Shown one piece after another: positions 16,538-26,296 of a stretch of DNA of 64,000 nt (positions are counted from its first letter, which is position 1; every line of letters begins with the position of its first letter). Both the position numbers and the translations under genes were made by a program. This DNA is from Shimia sp040225985 (GTDB lineage Bacteria; Pseudomonadota; Alphaproteobacteria; Rhodobacterales; Rhodobacteraceae): the NCBI RefSeq assembly GCF_040225985.1, contig NZ_JBBPEU010000005.1, positions 62,001-126,000 of the forward strand. Direction: 5' to 3'. The notes below the pieces were generated by a model that worked only from the letters and a program-made list of their open reading frames with translations, ran no database searches and was not told the origin of the DNA.

Positions 16538-19278
16538 CTTTTGGAGTGCCCATAGGTTTTGCAGCCCCTTGGGTTTTGATGGGTCTGCTGGCTCTGCCCG
16601 TGATCTGGTTCCTGTTGCGGGCAATTCCGCCCGCACCCGTGAAGCGTCGGTTCCCGGGCGTCATTCTGCTGTTGGGGCTGCGCGACGACGATAGTTTAAC
16701 GGATCGCACCCCTTGGTGGTTGTTGCTGCTGCGATCCCTCGCATTGGCAGCGGTTATCATTGGGTTGTCAGGCCCATTGTTGAACCCGACTTCCCCAAAA
16801 GACAGTGACGCGCCGGTTCTGTTCCTTCTGGATGGAAGCTGGGCCTCTGCCGAGAATTGGCGGCGTCAGTCTGTCGTAATCGAAGGTTTGCTTGATGATG
16901 CCGCGCGTGAGGGACGTGAGGCGGCGCTGGTCAGTTTGACCGACACCCTACCCATTCAGTTTCAGCCCGCGTCTTCAATCAAGAACCGCCTTCCCGGTCT
17001 GCTGCCGATGCCATGGCGCGTTGATCAGGAAGATCTTGCAGAATTTGCTGGGCAGCTTGGAGATGTGGCCTTCGACACGGTCTGGCTGTCCGATGGCCTT
17101 GGCGGGGTGGATCGCAGCGGCCTCTTGAACAGCTTGCAAAGCAGGGGCAAGGTGCGCGTGATTGAAGACCCGGCTGGGGTTTTCGGGCTTGGCCCCGTGA
17201 CCTTCGAAGAAGGCGTGTTGCAGTTTTCGCTTTATCGCAGCCGTAGCACTGGCCCCGCCGAGCTAACCGTTCAGGCGCACGGGCTTGATCCGTCCGGCAC
17301 GGCACGCATTCTGGCCACGGTGCCGGTCCGCTTCGAGGCGGGTGCCACAGTGGCAACCAGCGAACTGTCGCTGCCAGCCGAGTTACGCAGCCGTATTTCG
17401 CGCTTTTCGATCTTGGGGCAGGAAAGCGCCGGCGCGGTCAGCCTTTCTGACGATAGTTTGCGGCGCCGAGAGGTTGCACTGATCTCGGGGCGTGAAGATC
17501 GGGAAGGGCTCGAGCTTTTGTCACCACTGCATTACCTGCGTCAGGCGCTTGAACCCAATGCAGATGTGATCGAAGGTCCGCTGTCGGAGGTCTTGCCCGC
17601 CAGTCCGGATGTGGTTGTTTTGGCGGATATCGCCGTATTGTCACCGGCCGAGCAGTCCATGCTGCTGGAATGGGTGTCGCAAGGCGGTCTTCTGCTGCGA
17701 TTTGCCGGTCCGGTCATGGCAGCCAGCGGGGTCAGCGTCGCCGACGAGGATCCATTGATGCCGGTTCGCCTGAGATCAGGTGGGCGCAGTATCGGGGGCG
17801 CCATGAGCTGGGGTGAACCGAAATCGGTTGCACCTTTCCCCGATGGCAGCCCGTTCTTTGGCCTGCCCGTGCCCGAGGATGTACAGGTCGTGGCGCAGGT
17901 CGTCGCGCAACCTGATCCCACGCTTGCCGATCGTGTGATCGCCGAGCTGACAGATGGCACCCCCCTCGTCACACGCAAAACCATTGATCAAGGACAGGTG
18001 GTTCTTTTCCATGTCACGGCCAATGCCGAATGGTCTGGTCTACCATTGTCGGGACTGTTCGTGCAGATGCTGGACCGTTTGGCGGTGCTAAGCGCCGTGG
18101 GTGTCGATGATGAAACCCGCCTCAGCGGACTTGTATGGCAGCCCGTTCAGGTACTCGACGGGTTTGGCCGGTTCGAGCAGCAAAGCGCACTTGGCGGCGT
18201 GGACGGGGATTTGTTGGCAAACGCTGAAATCGGACCCTCCCTGCGCCCCGGCCTGTATCGCAACGGGGATAAGCTCATAGCGCGTAATGTTCTGCGTGAC
18301 GGCGACACCTTGGAGCCTGCGAACTGGCCGGTTGGCACACAAATCGAAGAATATCGCGCCGCGCCGGTCCGGGATCTGAGTGGCCTTTTTCTGGCAACGG
18401 CGCTTGGCTTGATGATGCTCGACATCTTTGCGTCGCTTCTGGTCTCCGGCCGTTTGTTCAGCGCACGGGTTGTGCCGATTGCGATGCTCTTGCTGCTATC
18501 CCCATCGCTTGCTGACGCACAGCAAGAGCGCGCCATTGCGGACACCCGTGAACTGGCGCTGGCACATGTCGTGACCGGTGATGCCCGATTGGACACTCTG
18601 GCGCAGGACGGGTTGCGTGGCCTGTCTGAAGTTTTGTTTTTCAGAACCTCGGTTGAACCCAGCGAACCTGCCGCCGTAAACCTCGAAACTGATGAAATCT
18701 CGTTCTATCCGTTTCTCTATTGGCCGATCAGCGCTGATCAACCGATCCCGTCGGATGAGGCTTATGTCAAACTGAACACCTATTTGCGGTCTGGCGGGAT
18801 GATCCTGTTTGATACACGCGATGCTGATGTGGCACGCTTCGGCACGGCCAGCCCTAACGGGCGCAAGCTGCAGCGACTGGCGCGTCCTTTGGATATTCCG
18901 CCACTTGAGCCATTGCCGGATGACCACGTCCTGACCCGGACGTTCTATCTGCTACAGGACTATCCCGGTCGATACGCGAGCCACGATGTCTGGGTTGAGG
19001 CCGCGCCCGCAGACGCAGAGAAGGTTGAAGGTATGCCCTTTCGGAACCTGAATGATGGCGTGACGCCGGTGGTGATTGGCGGCAATGATTGGGCTTCGGC
19101 ATGGGCGATCGACCGGCGGGGCAATGCCCTTTATCCGGTGGGTCGGGGGCGCGCTGGGGAACGCCAGCGCGAACTGGCCTATCGCTTTGGGGTCAATCTG
19201 GTCATGCATGTGCTGACCGGCAACTACAAATCGGATCAGGTTCATGTGCCTGCTTTGTTGGACAGGTTGGGCCAATGA
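16534..19278 (+). CDS. DUF4159 domain membrane protein with BatA-like N-terminus
   Basis: Large inner-membrane protein of 914 residues from the GTG at 16534, which overlaps the DUF58 stop as GTGA. The N-terminus has two hydrophobic segments (WVLMGLLALPVIWFLL; LLLRSLALAAVIIGLSG) as in the aerotolerance BatA domain. A degenerate vWA-like motif (LFLLDGSWAS) follows, then a long periplasmic-like region. Further hydrophobic segments occur near residues 620-660 (LFLATALGLMMLDIFASLL and PIAMLLLLSPSLADA, the latter signal-peptide-like). The C-terminal 200 residues are a DUF4159 domain (FYPFLYWPIS; YLRSGGMILFDTRD). The function is unknown; the operon suggests a MoxR client complex for envelope maintenance. 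Confidence 0.85.
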   Translation: MTFGVPIGFAAPWVLMGLLALPVIWFLLRAIPPAPVKRRFPGVILLLGLRDDDSLTDRTPWWLLLLRSLALAAVIIGLSGPLLNPTSPKDSDAPVLFLLDGSWASAENWRRQSVVIEGLLDDAAREGREAALVSLTDTLPIQFQPASSIKNRLPGLLPMPWRVDQEDLAEFAGQLGDVAFDTVWLSDGLGGVDRSGLLNSLQSRGKVRVIEDPAGVFGLGPVTFEEGVLQFSLYRSRSTGPAELTVQAHGLDPSGTARILATVPVRFEAGATVATSELSLPAELRSRISRFSILGQESAGAVSLSDDSLRRREVALISGREDREGLELLSPLHYLRQALEPNADVIEGPLSEVLPASPDVVVLADIAVLSPAEQSMLLEWVSQGGLLLRFAGPVMAASGVSVADEDPLMPVRLRSGGRSIGGAMSWGEPKSVAPFPDGSPFFGLPVPEDVQVVAQVVAQPDPTLADRVIAELTDGTPLVTRKTIDQGQVVLFHVTANAEWSGLPLSGLFVQMLDRLAVLSAVGVDDETRLSGLVWQPVQVLDGFGRFEQQSALGGVDGDLLANAEIGPSLRPGLYRNGDKLIARNVLRDGDTLEPANWPVGTQIEEYRAAPVRDLSGLFLATALGLMMLDIFASLLVSGRLFSARVVPIAMLLLLSPSLADAQQERAIADTRELALAHVVTGDARLDTLAQDGLRGLSEVLFFRTSVEPSEPAAVNLETDEISFYPFLYWPISADQPIPSDEAYVKLNTYLRSGGMILFDTRDADVARFGTASPNGRKLQRLARPLDIPPLEPLPDDHVLTRTFYLLQDYPGRYASHDVWVEAAPADAEKVEGMPFRNLNDGVTPVVIGGNDWASAWAIDRRGNALYPVGRGRAGERQRELAYRFGVNLVMHVLTGNYKSDQVHVPALLDRLGQ

Positions 19279-21320
19279 ATGCAGAGGTGATCTTTGACCC
19301 GCTTTTACCCATTGCCGTGATCGCAGGGTTTGCGATGCTGGCAACGCTGGCCGTTGGTTACGCGTGGTGGCGCGGGCTTTCGGGGTGGGCATTGCGGGGG
19401 CTGGCGGCATTGGTTGTGATCATCGCGCTGGGTGGCCCTGTCCTGCACCGCGAAAACCGTGCGCCTTTGTCCGACATTGTTCTGATGCTGGTCGATAACA
19501 GCGCAAGCCAGAACCTTGACGACAGGCAGGCCCGCACCAGTGCCGCCGCTGATGCGCTGGCGGCCCAAGTCAGCACGCGCCCGAACACGGAACTGCGCCG
19601 GATTGATGTGGCAGACGGTGCGGGGAATGCGGGGACCGAACTTATGGCGGCCCTGAATGACGCCTTGTCACGCGAACCACGCGCCCGCATCGCCGGAATC
19701 TTTGCGCTGAGTGACGGGCAGGTGCACGACATGTCGACCATGCCAGACCTGCCCGCACCGCTGCACCTTCTCCATTCGGGGCTGGATACGGATTGGGACC
19801 GGCGCCTGATCCTGCGCAATGCCCCGGCTTTTGCAATTCTCGGCGAACCGGTTGTACTGACGCTGCGCATTGAGGACAGCGGGAATGCACCAATCTCGAA
19901 CGACGGCATGGTACGTGTCGAGGTGTCTGTTGATGGCGAACCCCCACAGAGTTTCTCGGTGCCACTGGGACGCGATGTGGAACTGCCTGTTCAACTGCCG
20001 CATGGCGGGCGTAACGTGCTTCAGTTCACAGTACCAATGGCCGAAGGAGAGTTGACTGACCGCAACAACAGCGCCTTGGTTCAGATAAATGGCGTTCGCG
20101 ACCGTTTGCGGGTGTTGCTTGTCAGTGGGGAACCCCATCCGGGTGGCCGCACATGGCGTAACCTTCTCAAATCGGATGCGTCGGTCGATCTTGTTCATTT
20201 CACCATCCTCCGCCCGCCAGAAAAACAGGATGGTGTGCCGGTCAGCGAATTGTCCCTGATCGCCTTCCCGACCCGCGAGTTGTTCCTTGAAAAAATCGAT
20301 GATTTCGACCTGATAATATTTGACCGCTACAAGCGGCGTGGCATCCTGCCTGCGCTCTATCTCGACAACGTGGCCGAATATGTGCGCAAGGGCGGGGCGG
20401 TGCTTGTCTCGGCTGGTCCGGACTTCGCGAGTGCCGATAGCCTGTATCGCTCGCCATTGTCGCAGATCATGCCCGCGCGCCCGACCGCGCGAGTCCTGGA
20501 CGAGGCTTTTGCGCCGAAGGTGTCCGATCTTGGGCAGCGCCATCCCGTGACGGTTGACCTGCCGGACGCGGAAACGTGGGGACGGTGGATGCGCCAGATC
20601 GAGATTGAGGTTGAACAGGGGGATGTGGTCCTGAACGGTGCAGGCGGCCGCCCGCTTCTGGTGCTAGACCGCGTGGAGGAGGGGCGTGTGGCCCTACTCG
20701 CGTCGGATCAGGCATGGCTTTGGGCGCGTGGTTTCGAAGGCGGGGGGCCGCAGCTTGAACTCCTGCGGCGTCTGGCGCATTGGATGATGGGTGAACCCGA
20801 GTTGGAGGAAGAGGCGCTTTGGGCCGAGGCAACTGGGCAAACCATGCGTATCATGCGGCGTTCGCTTAGCGAAGAGGTGGGACAGGTCGAGATCGTCACC
20901 CCGTCGGGCGAAACGGTCATGGTGGATTTGGTGGAAACACGTCCCGGCCATTTCGAGGCGCGCTATGCTGGCGAGGATATTGGCCTGTACCGCCTTGCGA
21001 ATGGAGACCAGGTTGCCGTAATCGGCTTGGGCCCGGCAGCCCCCCGCGAGTTTGAACAAACCATCGCGACGGCAGCAGTGCTCGCCCCCGCGATCGAACA
21101 GCGGCGCGGCGGCAGCTTCGCGATTGACGATGGATTGCCCACAATCCGACCGGTCCGGATGGGCCGCCCCGCCGCAGGCCGTGGCTGGATGGGGATTACC
21201 CCGCGCGAGGCCTATGATGTGACCGATGTCGCCCGGGTCGCCCTGTTGCCACAATGGCTGGTTCTGTTGCTTTTGTCTGCCCTGTTGTTGGGGGGCTGGC
21301 TGCGCGAGGGGCGTCGCTAG
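19275..21320 (+). CDS. vWA/GATase-like membrane protein of the MoxR operon
   Basis: Protein of 681 residues starting at the ATG that overlaps the DUF4159 stop (ATGA). Two hydrophobic segments lie in residues 10-60 and a third at the C-terminus (VLLLLSALLLGGWL), so most of the chain is probably extracytoplasmic. After the second segment comes a vWA-like strand with a metal-site-like motif (LVDNSAS). Further on are Rossmann-like strands (LRVLLVSGEPHPGG; DLIIFDRYKRRG; YVRKGGAVLVSAG) resembling the glutamine-amidotransferase-like domain of such proteins, without a catalytic Cys that I can identify. It closes the operon; gpmI starts about 110 bases later. Confidence 0.82.
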   Translation: MNAEVIFDPLLPIAVIAGFAMLATLAVGYAWWRGLSGWALRGLAALVVIIALGGPVLHRENRAPLSDIVLMLVDNSASQNLDDRQARTSAAADALAAQVSTRPNTELRRIDVADGAGNAGTELMAALNDALSREPRARIAGIFALSDGQVHDMSTMPDLPAPLHLLHSGLDTDWDRRLILRNAPAFAILGEPVVLTLRIEDSGNAPISNDGMVRVEVSVDGEPPQSFSVPLGRDVELPVQLPHGGRNVLQFTVPMAEGELTDRNNSALVQINGVRDRLRVLLVSGEPHPGGRTWRNLLKSDASVDLVHFTILRPPEKQDGVPVSELSLIAFPTRELFLEKIDDFDLIIFDRYKRRGILPALYLDNVAEYVRKGGAVLVSAGPDFASADSLYRSPLSQIMPARPTARVLDEAFAPKVSDLGQRHPVTVDLPDAETWGRWMRQIEIEVEQGDVVLNGAGGRPLLVLDRVEEGRVALLASDQAWLWARGFEGGGPQLELLRRLAHWMMGEPELEEEALWAEATGQTMRIMRRSLSEEVGQVEIVTPSGETVMVDLVETRPGHFEARYAGEDIGLYRLANGDQVAVIGLGPAAPREFEQTIATAAVLAPAIEQRRGGSFAIDDGLPTIRPVRMGRPAAGRGWMGITPREAYDVTDVARVALLPQWLVLLLLSALLLGGWLREGRR

Positions 21321-21428
21321 CGGTTTCAGGCCTAAACCCCGGGCATATCGCTGCAGGATTCCAGAAATCGGTTCCCCCTTTGGACTGGGCAAGCTAGAAC
21401 GCCCAAAAATCCTTTGGAGCGGCAGACG

Positions 21429-22949
21429 ATGACCACACCCAAACCCGTTGTTTTGTGTATTCTTGATGGCTGGGGCCTGAGCGACACCACCGAAGCCAAC
21501 GCCCCCGCGCTTGCGCATACCCCGACTTTCGATGCGATGATGTCGAACTGCCCCAATGCAACGCTGATCACGCATGGACCGGATGTCGGGCTGCCGTCTG
21601 GCCAAATGGGGAACTCCGAGGTTGGACACACCAATATCGGCGCAGGTCGCGTCGTGGCGATGGATCTGGGGCAGATTGATCTGGCGATCGAAGACGGATC
21701 GTTTTTCGAAAATGCCGCGCTCAACGAATTTATCGGACGGCTGAAAGAAACGGGCGGGACAGCGCATCTGATGGGCATGATCTCGGATGGAGGCGTACAC
21801 GGTCATATAGAACATATCCTCGCCGCCGCCAAAGCCGTGGCCGACGCAGGTGTGCCCGTGGTGTTGCATGCCATCACCGACGGGCGCGACGTGGCCCCGA
21901 AATCGGCCTTCACTTATCTGGAAACACTTGCCGAGCGTTTGCCGCAGAACGCGGTGATCGGCACGCTCACTGGCCGATATTTCGCAATGGATCGTGACAA
22001 CCGCTGGGAACGCGTGGCCGAAGCCTATGCCGCATGGATCAAGGCCGAGGGGCTGCACGCAGCCACCCCACACGAAGCAGTTTCGAACGCATACGAGAGA
22101 TCCGAAACGGACGAGTTCATCAGCGCAACCGTGATCGGCGGATATGCCGGCGCGAAAGATGGCGATGGGTTCTTTTGTCTGAACTTCCGTGCAGACCGGG
22201 CGCGGGAAATCCTAATGGCGATTGGCCAGCCCGGCTTTGACGCCTTTGACACCGGGGTACGCCCTGCCTGGGCCGGTTTGCTGGGCATGGTGGATTATTC
22301 GGACGATCATTGCGCCTACATGACCACAGCCTACCCCAAGCAGGAAATCGTCAACACGCTGGGCGAATGGGTGGCCAAACAGGGATTGCGCCAGTTCCAC
22401 CTTGCCGAGACCGAAAAATATCCGCATGTCACCTTTTTCCTGAACGGCGGCAAGGAACAGCCCGAAGACGGCGAAGACCGGTACATGGCGGCGTCGCCCA
22501 AGGTAGCGACCTACGACCTGCAACCCGAAATGTCCGCAGCCGAAGTGACCGAGCATTTCGTGTCCGCAATTGAAGAAGGCTATGATTTGATCGTCACCAA
22601 CTATGCAAACCCTGACATGGTAGGGCACACCGGCGACCTCGAGGCGGCCATGCGAGCTTGCGAGGCTGTGGATGAAGGTCTGGCCGCCGTGACCGAGGCA
22701 TTGACCAGGGCCGGGGGCACCATGATCGTGACCGCCGATCATGGGAACTGCGAAGTCATGGTTGACCCTGAAACCGGTGGCCCACACACTGCGCACACGA
22801 CGAACCTCGTGCCAGTAATCCTGTTCAACGGTCCTGAAGGGGCGGGGATCGGGGCTGGGCGTTTGGCCGACCTTGCGCCATCGCTTCTCGATCTGATGGG
22901 ATTGGAGCAGCCCGAGGAAATGACCGGAGTGAGTCTGATCCAACGATGA
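21429..22949 (+). CDS. gpmI: 2,3-bisphosphoglycerate-independent phosphoglycerate mutase
   Basis: Glycolytic and gluconeogenic mutase interconverting 3- and 2-phosphoglycerate, Mn-dependent, cytosolic; 506 residues. Motifs of the alkaline-phosphatase superfamily are present: CILDGWGL near the N-terminus, the phospho-serine motif GNSEVGH near residue 63, HAITDGRD, NFRADRAREI, VTNYANPDMVGHTGD and ADHGNCE. GGAG upstream places the start at the ATG at 21429; a TTG five codons earlier is less likely. The stop overlaps the start of the EnvC-like gene (ATGA). Confidence 0.96.
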   Translation: MTTPKPVVLCILDGWGLSDTTEANAPALAHTPTFDAMMSNCPNATLITHGPDVGLPSGQMGNSEVGHTNIGAGRVVAMDLGQIDLAIEDGSFFENAALNEFIGRLKETGGTAHLMGMISDGGVHGHIEHILAAAKAVADAGVPVVLHAITDGRDVAPKSAFTYLETLAERLPQNAVIGTLTGRYFAMDRDNRWERVAEAYAAWIKAEGLHAATPHEAVSNAYERSETDEFISATVIGGYAGAKDGDGFFCLNFRADRAREILMAIGQPGFDAFDTGVRPAWAGLLGMVDYSDDHCAYMTTAYPKQEIVNTLGEWVAKQGLRQFHLAETEKYPHVTFFLNGGKEQPEDGEDRYMAASPKVATYDLQPEMSAAEVTEHFVSAIEEGYDLIVTNYANPDMVGHTGDLEAAMRACEAVDEGLAAVTEALTRAGGTMIVTADHGNCEVMVDPETGGPHTAHTTNLVPVILFNGPEGAGIGAGRLADLAPSLLDLMGLEQPEEMTGVSLIQR

Positions 22950-24073
22950 AACCTGTTGCGCTGCTGATCGCCTTAGCCCTGATCGCCGGGGTGGCGCGTG
23001 CCGAAACCGACACGGCGACGGCAGCGCGCGCGGCCGCCGCGCAGTTAGAAGAGGCAGCGATCTCGCTTGATGCGGCCGAGAGCGCACGTGATCGCGTGGC
23101 GGCTCTGACGGATACGGTGCAGGCCTACGAGGCCGGATTGTCCGCCTTGCGGGAAGGGTTGCGTCGCGCCGCTATTCGCGAAGCCCAGATCAGTCGCGAG
23201 TTACAGTCGCAAGAACAGGATATCGCCCGTTTGTTGGGCGTGTTGCAAAGCATGGGCGCCGGGCCGCCTCCGACCATGCTGTTGCACCCTGCGGGCCCCA
23301 CGGGTACAGCCCGATCCGGCATGATACTTGCTGATATCGCGCCTGCGCTCGAAGCGCGGACCGCAGAGTTGCGTACCAATCTTGAAGAGGTCGCGATCCT
23401 GAGGGACTTGCAGCAGAGCGCCGCTGAAAAGCTGCAACAGGGCATGACTGGCGTGCAGACCGCGCGCACGGAACTAAGCAAGGCGATTGCCGACCGGACA
23501 GACCTGCCGCAGCGGTTTCTGGAGGATCCGGTCAAGACCGCCTTGTTGATCGCGTCGACCGAAACGCTGGAAGGGTTCGCCAGCGGCCTGACGGACATCC
23601 AGGAAGCGGACGTTCCCGCCGCCGTGCCAGCAGATCTTGGGGGTCGCAAAGGTAACCTCACACTTCCGGTCGAGGCGCGTATCCTGCGCAAGGCAAACGA
23701 GGCCGATGCCGCAGGCATCCGGCGCCCCGGCATCTTGTTGGCTACACGGCCCAATGCTCTTGTGGTGTCGCCGACCGCAGCAACGATTCGCTATGTCGGG
23801 CCCTTGCTGACCTATGGCAACGTGATGATTCTCGAACCGCAGTCGGATATGATGTTTGTGCTAGCAGGCATGCAAACTGTCTTTGGCGCCACCGGTCAGG
23901 TCATTCCTGAAGGCTCCCCGGTTGGTCTGATGGGCGGAGAAGACGCAGAAATCGGCGCAATTCTCTCACAGTCTGGTGATGGTACTGGAAACGCGCGTCC
24001 AGAAACGCTCTATATGGAAGTGAGACAGAATAATAAACCGGTGGACCCAGCCGAGTGGTTCCGCACGGAATAA
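22946..24073 (+). CDS. EnvC-like murein hydrolase activator (degenerate LytM/M23 domain)
   Basis: Exported protein of 375 residues: signal peptide with likely cut after ARA (residue 19), coiled-coil region about residues 25-205 rich in Glu, Gln, Arg and Ala, and a C-terminal LytM/M23 fold about residues 255-370 (LPVEARILRKANEADAAG; TIRYVGPLLTYGNVMILEP; GSPVGLMGGE). The zinc ligands of active M23 peptidases are missing: where HxH would occur the sequence reads LTYGNVMILEPQSDMMFVLA. That is the pattern of EnvC/NlpD-type activators, which switch on amidases at the septum without cutting peptidoglycan themselves. It is coupled to gpmI and followed 14 bases later by ctpA. Confidence 0.87.
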   Translation: MKPVALLIALALIAGVARAETDTATAARAAAAQLEEAAISLDAAESARDRVAALTDTVQAYEAGLSALREGLRRAAIREAQISRELQSQEQDIARLLGVLQSMGAGPPPTMLLHPAGPTGTARSGMILADIAPALEARTAELRTNLEEVAILRDLQQSAAEKLQQGMTGVQTARTELSKAIADRTDLPQRFLEDPVKTALLIASTETLEGFASGLTDIQEADVPAAVPADLGGRKGNLTLPVEARILRKANEADAAGIRRPGILLATRPNALVVSPTAATIRYVGPLLTYGNVMILEPQSDMMFVLAGMQTVFGATGQVIPEGSPVGLMGGEDAEIGAILSQSGDGTGNARPETLYMEVRQNNKPVDPAEWFRTE

Positions 24074-24087
24074 GGATGGAAGACTTT

Positions 24088-25428
24088 ATGAAGAAATTCG
24101 TCGCAGCTGCATTTGGTGGCACGTTGGCCGGGGTGGTGGCCGCCACGCAAATCGCGGGCCCCCTCATGGCTGAGCAGAACGCCCACAACTCGAACCTTTA
24201 TGAACAGCTGGATCTGTTCGGGGACATTTTTGAACGCATCCGCGCACAATATGTTGAAGAGGTCGAAGAAGGTGAACTGATCGAAGCGGCTATCAATGGT
24301 ATGCTAACATCGCTGGACCCTCACTCTTCCTACCTGTCGCCCGATGATGCCGAGAGCATGCGTGTTCAGACCAAGGGTGAATTCGGCGGTCTCGGGATCG
24401 AAGTCACGCAGGAAGAGGGTTTTGTCAAAGTGGTCTCGCCCATTGACGGCACCCCGGCGGATGCGGCCGGGATCGAGGCGGGAGACTTTATCACCCATGT
24501 CGATGGCGAGAGTGTTCTGGGCCTGACACTGGACGAAGCGGTCGACATGATGCGCGGCCCGGTTGGTTCCGAAATCGTGATCACCGTGGCACGCGAAGGC
24601 GAAGATGAGCCTTTCGACGTGTCCATCATCCGCGACACGATCAAGTTGACCGCAGTGCGTGCCCGTACCGAGGGCAATACAGCGGTTCTGCGGATTACCA
24701 CCTTCAACGACCAGACCTATCCGAACCTTGAAGAAGGACTGAAGAAACAGATCGAAGAAGCTGGCGGTGAGGAAAACATCAACGGCATCGTTCTTGATCT
24801 ACGCAACAATCCCGGCGGTCTTCTGACCCAGGCGATCAAGGTGTCCGATGCCTTCCTCGAAAAAGGGGAAATCGTTTCGACCCGTGGCCGCAACCCAGAA
24901 GATGGGGATCGCTATAACGCCACTCCCGGTGACCTTGCAAATGGCAAGCCGATTGTGGTGCTGATCAATGGCGGGTCTGCGTCTGCTTCTGAAATCGTCG
25001 CCGGTGCCCTGCAGGACCATCGCCGTGCTATCGTCGTCGGCACCAAGAGTTTCGGAAAGGGGTCCGTGCAAACGGTCATGCCGCTGCGCGGTGAAGGCGC
25101 GATGCGTTTGACCACTGCCCGCTACTACACCCCGTCCGGTCGCTCGATCCAGGCGCTTGGTGTGTCGCCAGATATCGTGGTGGAACAGCCGCGGCGCAAA
25201 CCGGTCAGCGAAGAGGAAGAAGAAGCCACGTCGACCAATCGCAGCCGGTCCGAGGCCGACCTGCGTGGTAGCCTCAATAACGACAGCCTGACCGAAGACG
25301 AGATTCGCCAGATCGAGGAAGACCGCGCCAAGGCGGAAAAGGCCGCCAAGCTGCGAGAGGATGATTACCAGCTGGCCTATGCGATTGATATCTTGAAGGG
25401 GCTCTCGGCGCTTGGTCCGACTGAGTAA
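24088..25428 (+). CDS. ctpA: Carboxyl-terminal processing protease (S41)
   Basis: Exported serine protease of 446 residues from the ATG at 24088 (MKKFVAAAFGG), chosen because it begins a signal-peptide-like segment and has GGA-rich sequence upstream. Order: signal or anchor (1-30), PDZ domain about 85-170 (GLGIEVTQEEGFVKVVSPIDGTP), then the S41 protease. The nucleophile lies in NGGSASASEI (residues 294-303) and the general-base Lys is Lys324 in FGKGS. The C-terminal 70 residues are charged and probably disordered. CtpA trims C-termini of envelope proteins, often ones that control peptidoglycan enzymes, which fits the EnvC-like neighbour. Confidence 0.94.
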   Translation: MKKFVAAAFGGTLAGVVAATQIAGPLMAEQNAHNSNLYEQLDLFGDIFERIRAQYVEEVEEGELIEAAINGMLTSLDPHSSYLSPDDAESMRVQTKGEFGGLGIEVTQEEGFVKVVSPIDGTPADAAGIEAGDFITHVDGESVLGLTLDEAVDMMRGPVGSEIVITVAREGEDEPFDVSIIRDTIKLTAVRARTEGNTAVLRITTFNDQTYPNLEEGLKKQIEEAGGEENINGIVLDLRNNPGGLLTQAIKVSDAFLEKGEIVSTRGRNPEDGDRYNATPGDLANGKPIVVLINGGSASASEIVAGALQDHRRAIVVGTKSFGKGSVQTVMPLRGEGAMRLTTARYYTPSGRSIQALGVSPDIVVEQPRRKPVSEEEEEATSTNRSRSEADLRGSLNNDSLTEDEIRQIEEDRAKAEKAAKLREDDYQLAYAIDILKGLSALGPTE

Positions 25429-25447
25429 CGGCATTCAGACGTCTCTG

Positions 25448-25481
25448 AAACACGCCTCCTCTGCGGGGCGTGTTTTCTTTT
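25448..25481 (+). terminator. Rho-independent terminator after ctpA
   Basis: Perfect 9-bp stem (AAACACGCC at 25448-25456; GGCGTGTTT at 25467-25475) with a 10-base loop and a T-rich tail, 20 bases past the ctpA stop. It closes the gpmI-envC-ctpA transcript. Confidence 0.85.
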
Positions 25482-25558
25482 GGGGGGGCTTTCAATCTCG
25501 AATTGCGACTGCGACGCGTGTGATTTAGGACATGTGCATTCATATTCGAGAGGCCGCA

Positions 25559-26041
25559 ATGACACCCGAACAAATCGCCGACCTGCCCTATCGCCGCAAC
25601 GTGGGCGTGATGCTTGTAAACGCCGAGGGGCACGCCTTTGTCGGGCAACGTAAAGATAGCGAGCAACCCGCATGGCAGATGCCCCAAGGTGGCATCGACA
25701 AGGGCGAAACGCCGCGTGACGCAGCCCTGCGCGAGTTGGAAGAAGAAACCGGTGTGCCCGTCTCGCTGGTGTCGGTGATCGCCGAAACCGACGGGTGGAT
25801 TGCCTATGACCTGCCCCACGACATCGTGCCCCGCATTTGGAAGGGGCGGTACAAGGGACAGGAGCAGAAATGGTTCCTGCTGCGTTTCAACGGCGAAGAC
25901 AGGGACGTGAACATTGAAACCGACCACCCCGAGTTTTCGGAATGGCGCTGGCTACCTGTTGAAGATCTGGTCGAGAACATCGTCCCGTTCAAACGCGAGG
26001 TTTACCAGAAGGTTGTCGACGCTCTGGGCAAGCACCTCTGA
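25559..26041 (+). CDS. rppH: RNA pyrophosphohydrolase (Nudix)
   Basis: Removes pyrophosphate from the 5' end of mRNA and so starts decay; may also act on dinucleoside polyphosphates. 160 residues from the ATG at 25559 (MTPEQIADLPYRRNVGVMLV), which has AGAGG upstream; an ATG nine codons earlier is possible but not family-like. The complete Nudix box is present (GGIDKGETPRDAALRELEEE, residues about 45-64), as is the following TG. DLPHDIVPRIWKGRYKGQEQ is typical of RppH. It is the usual follower of ctpA in Rhodobacterales. Confidence 0.93.
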   Translation: MTPEQIADLPYRRNVGVMLVNAEGHAFVGQRKDSEQPAWQMPQGGIDKGETPRDAALRELEEETGVPVSLVSVIAETDGWIAYDLPHDIVPRIWKGRYKGQEQKWFLLRFNGEDRDVNIETDHPEFSEWRWLPVEDLVENIVPFKREVYQKVVDALGKHL

Positions 26042-26159
26042 AGTTTTTTCAGGCTGTGGCAGGGCGGCGGCCAGTCGCCCAATCCCCGACATATCGAACG
26101 CAAAGAACAACAAACGATCTAGGATGATCGGTTTGGTTTTCGGTATCTGGAAGGAGTTT

Positions 26160-26235
<76 letters not shown>

Positions 26236-26267
26236 TAACCAGTCAGACCGTTTGGTCTGTGCGCGCC

Positions 26268-26296
26268 TAATTAGGCGTATGTCGGAGCGGGTTCAA
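26268..26296 (-). promoter_or_regulatory. Probable promoter of tRNA-Ala
   Basis: On the minus strand, a -35-like TTGAAC (26291-26296), a spacer of exactly 17 bases and a -10-like TAATTA (26268-26273) lie 33 bases before the tRNA. A 6-bp hairpin (CAGACC/GGTCTG, 26244-26259) sits in the short tRNA leader. An 8-bp inverted repeat (GGAGCGGG, 26284-26291; CCCGCTCC, 26307-26314) overlaps the -35 element and lies just beyond the TIGR02300 stop. Confidence 0.6.
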
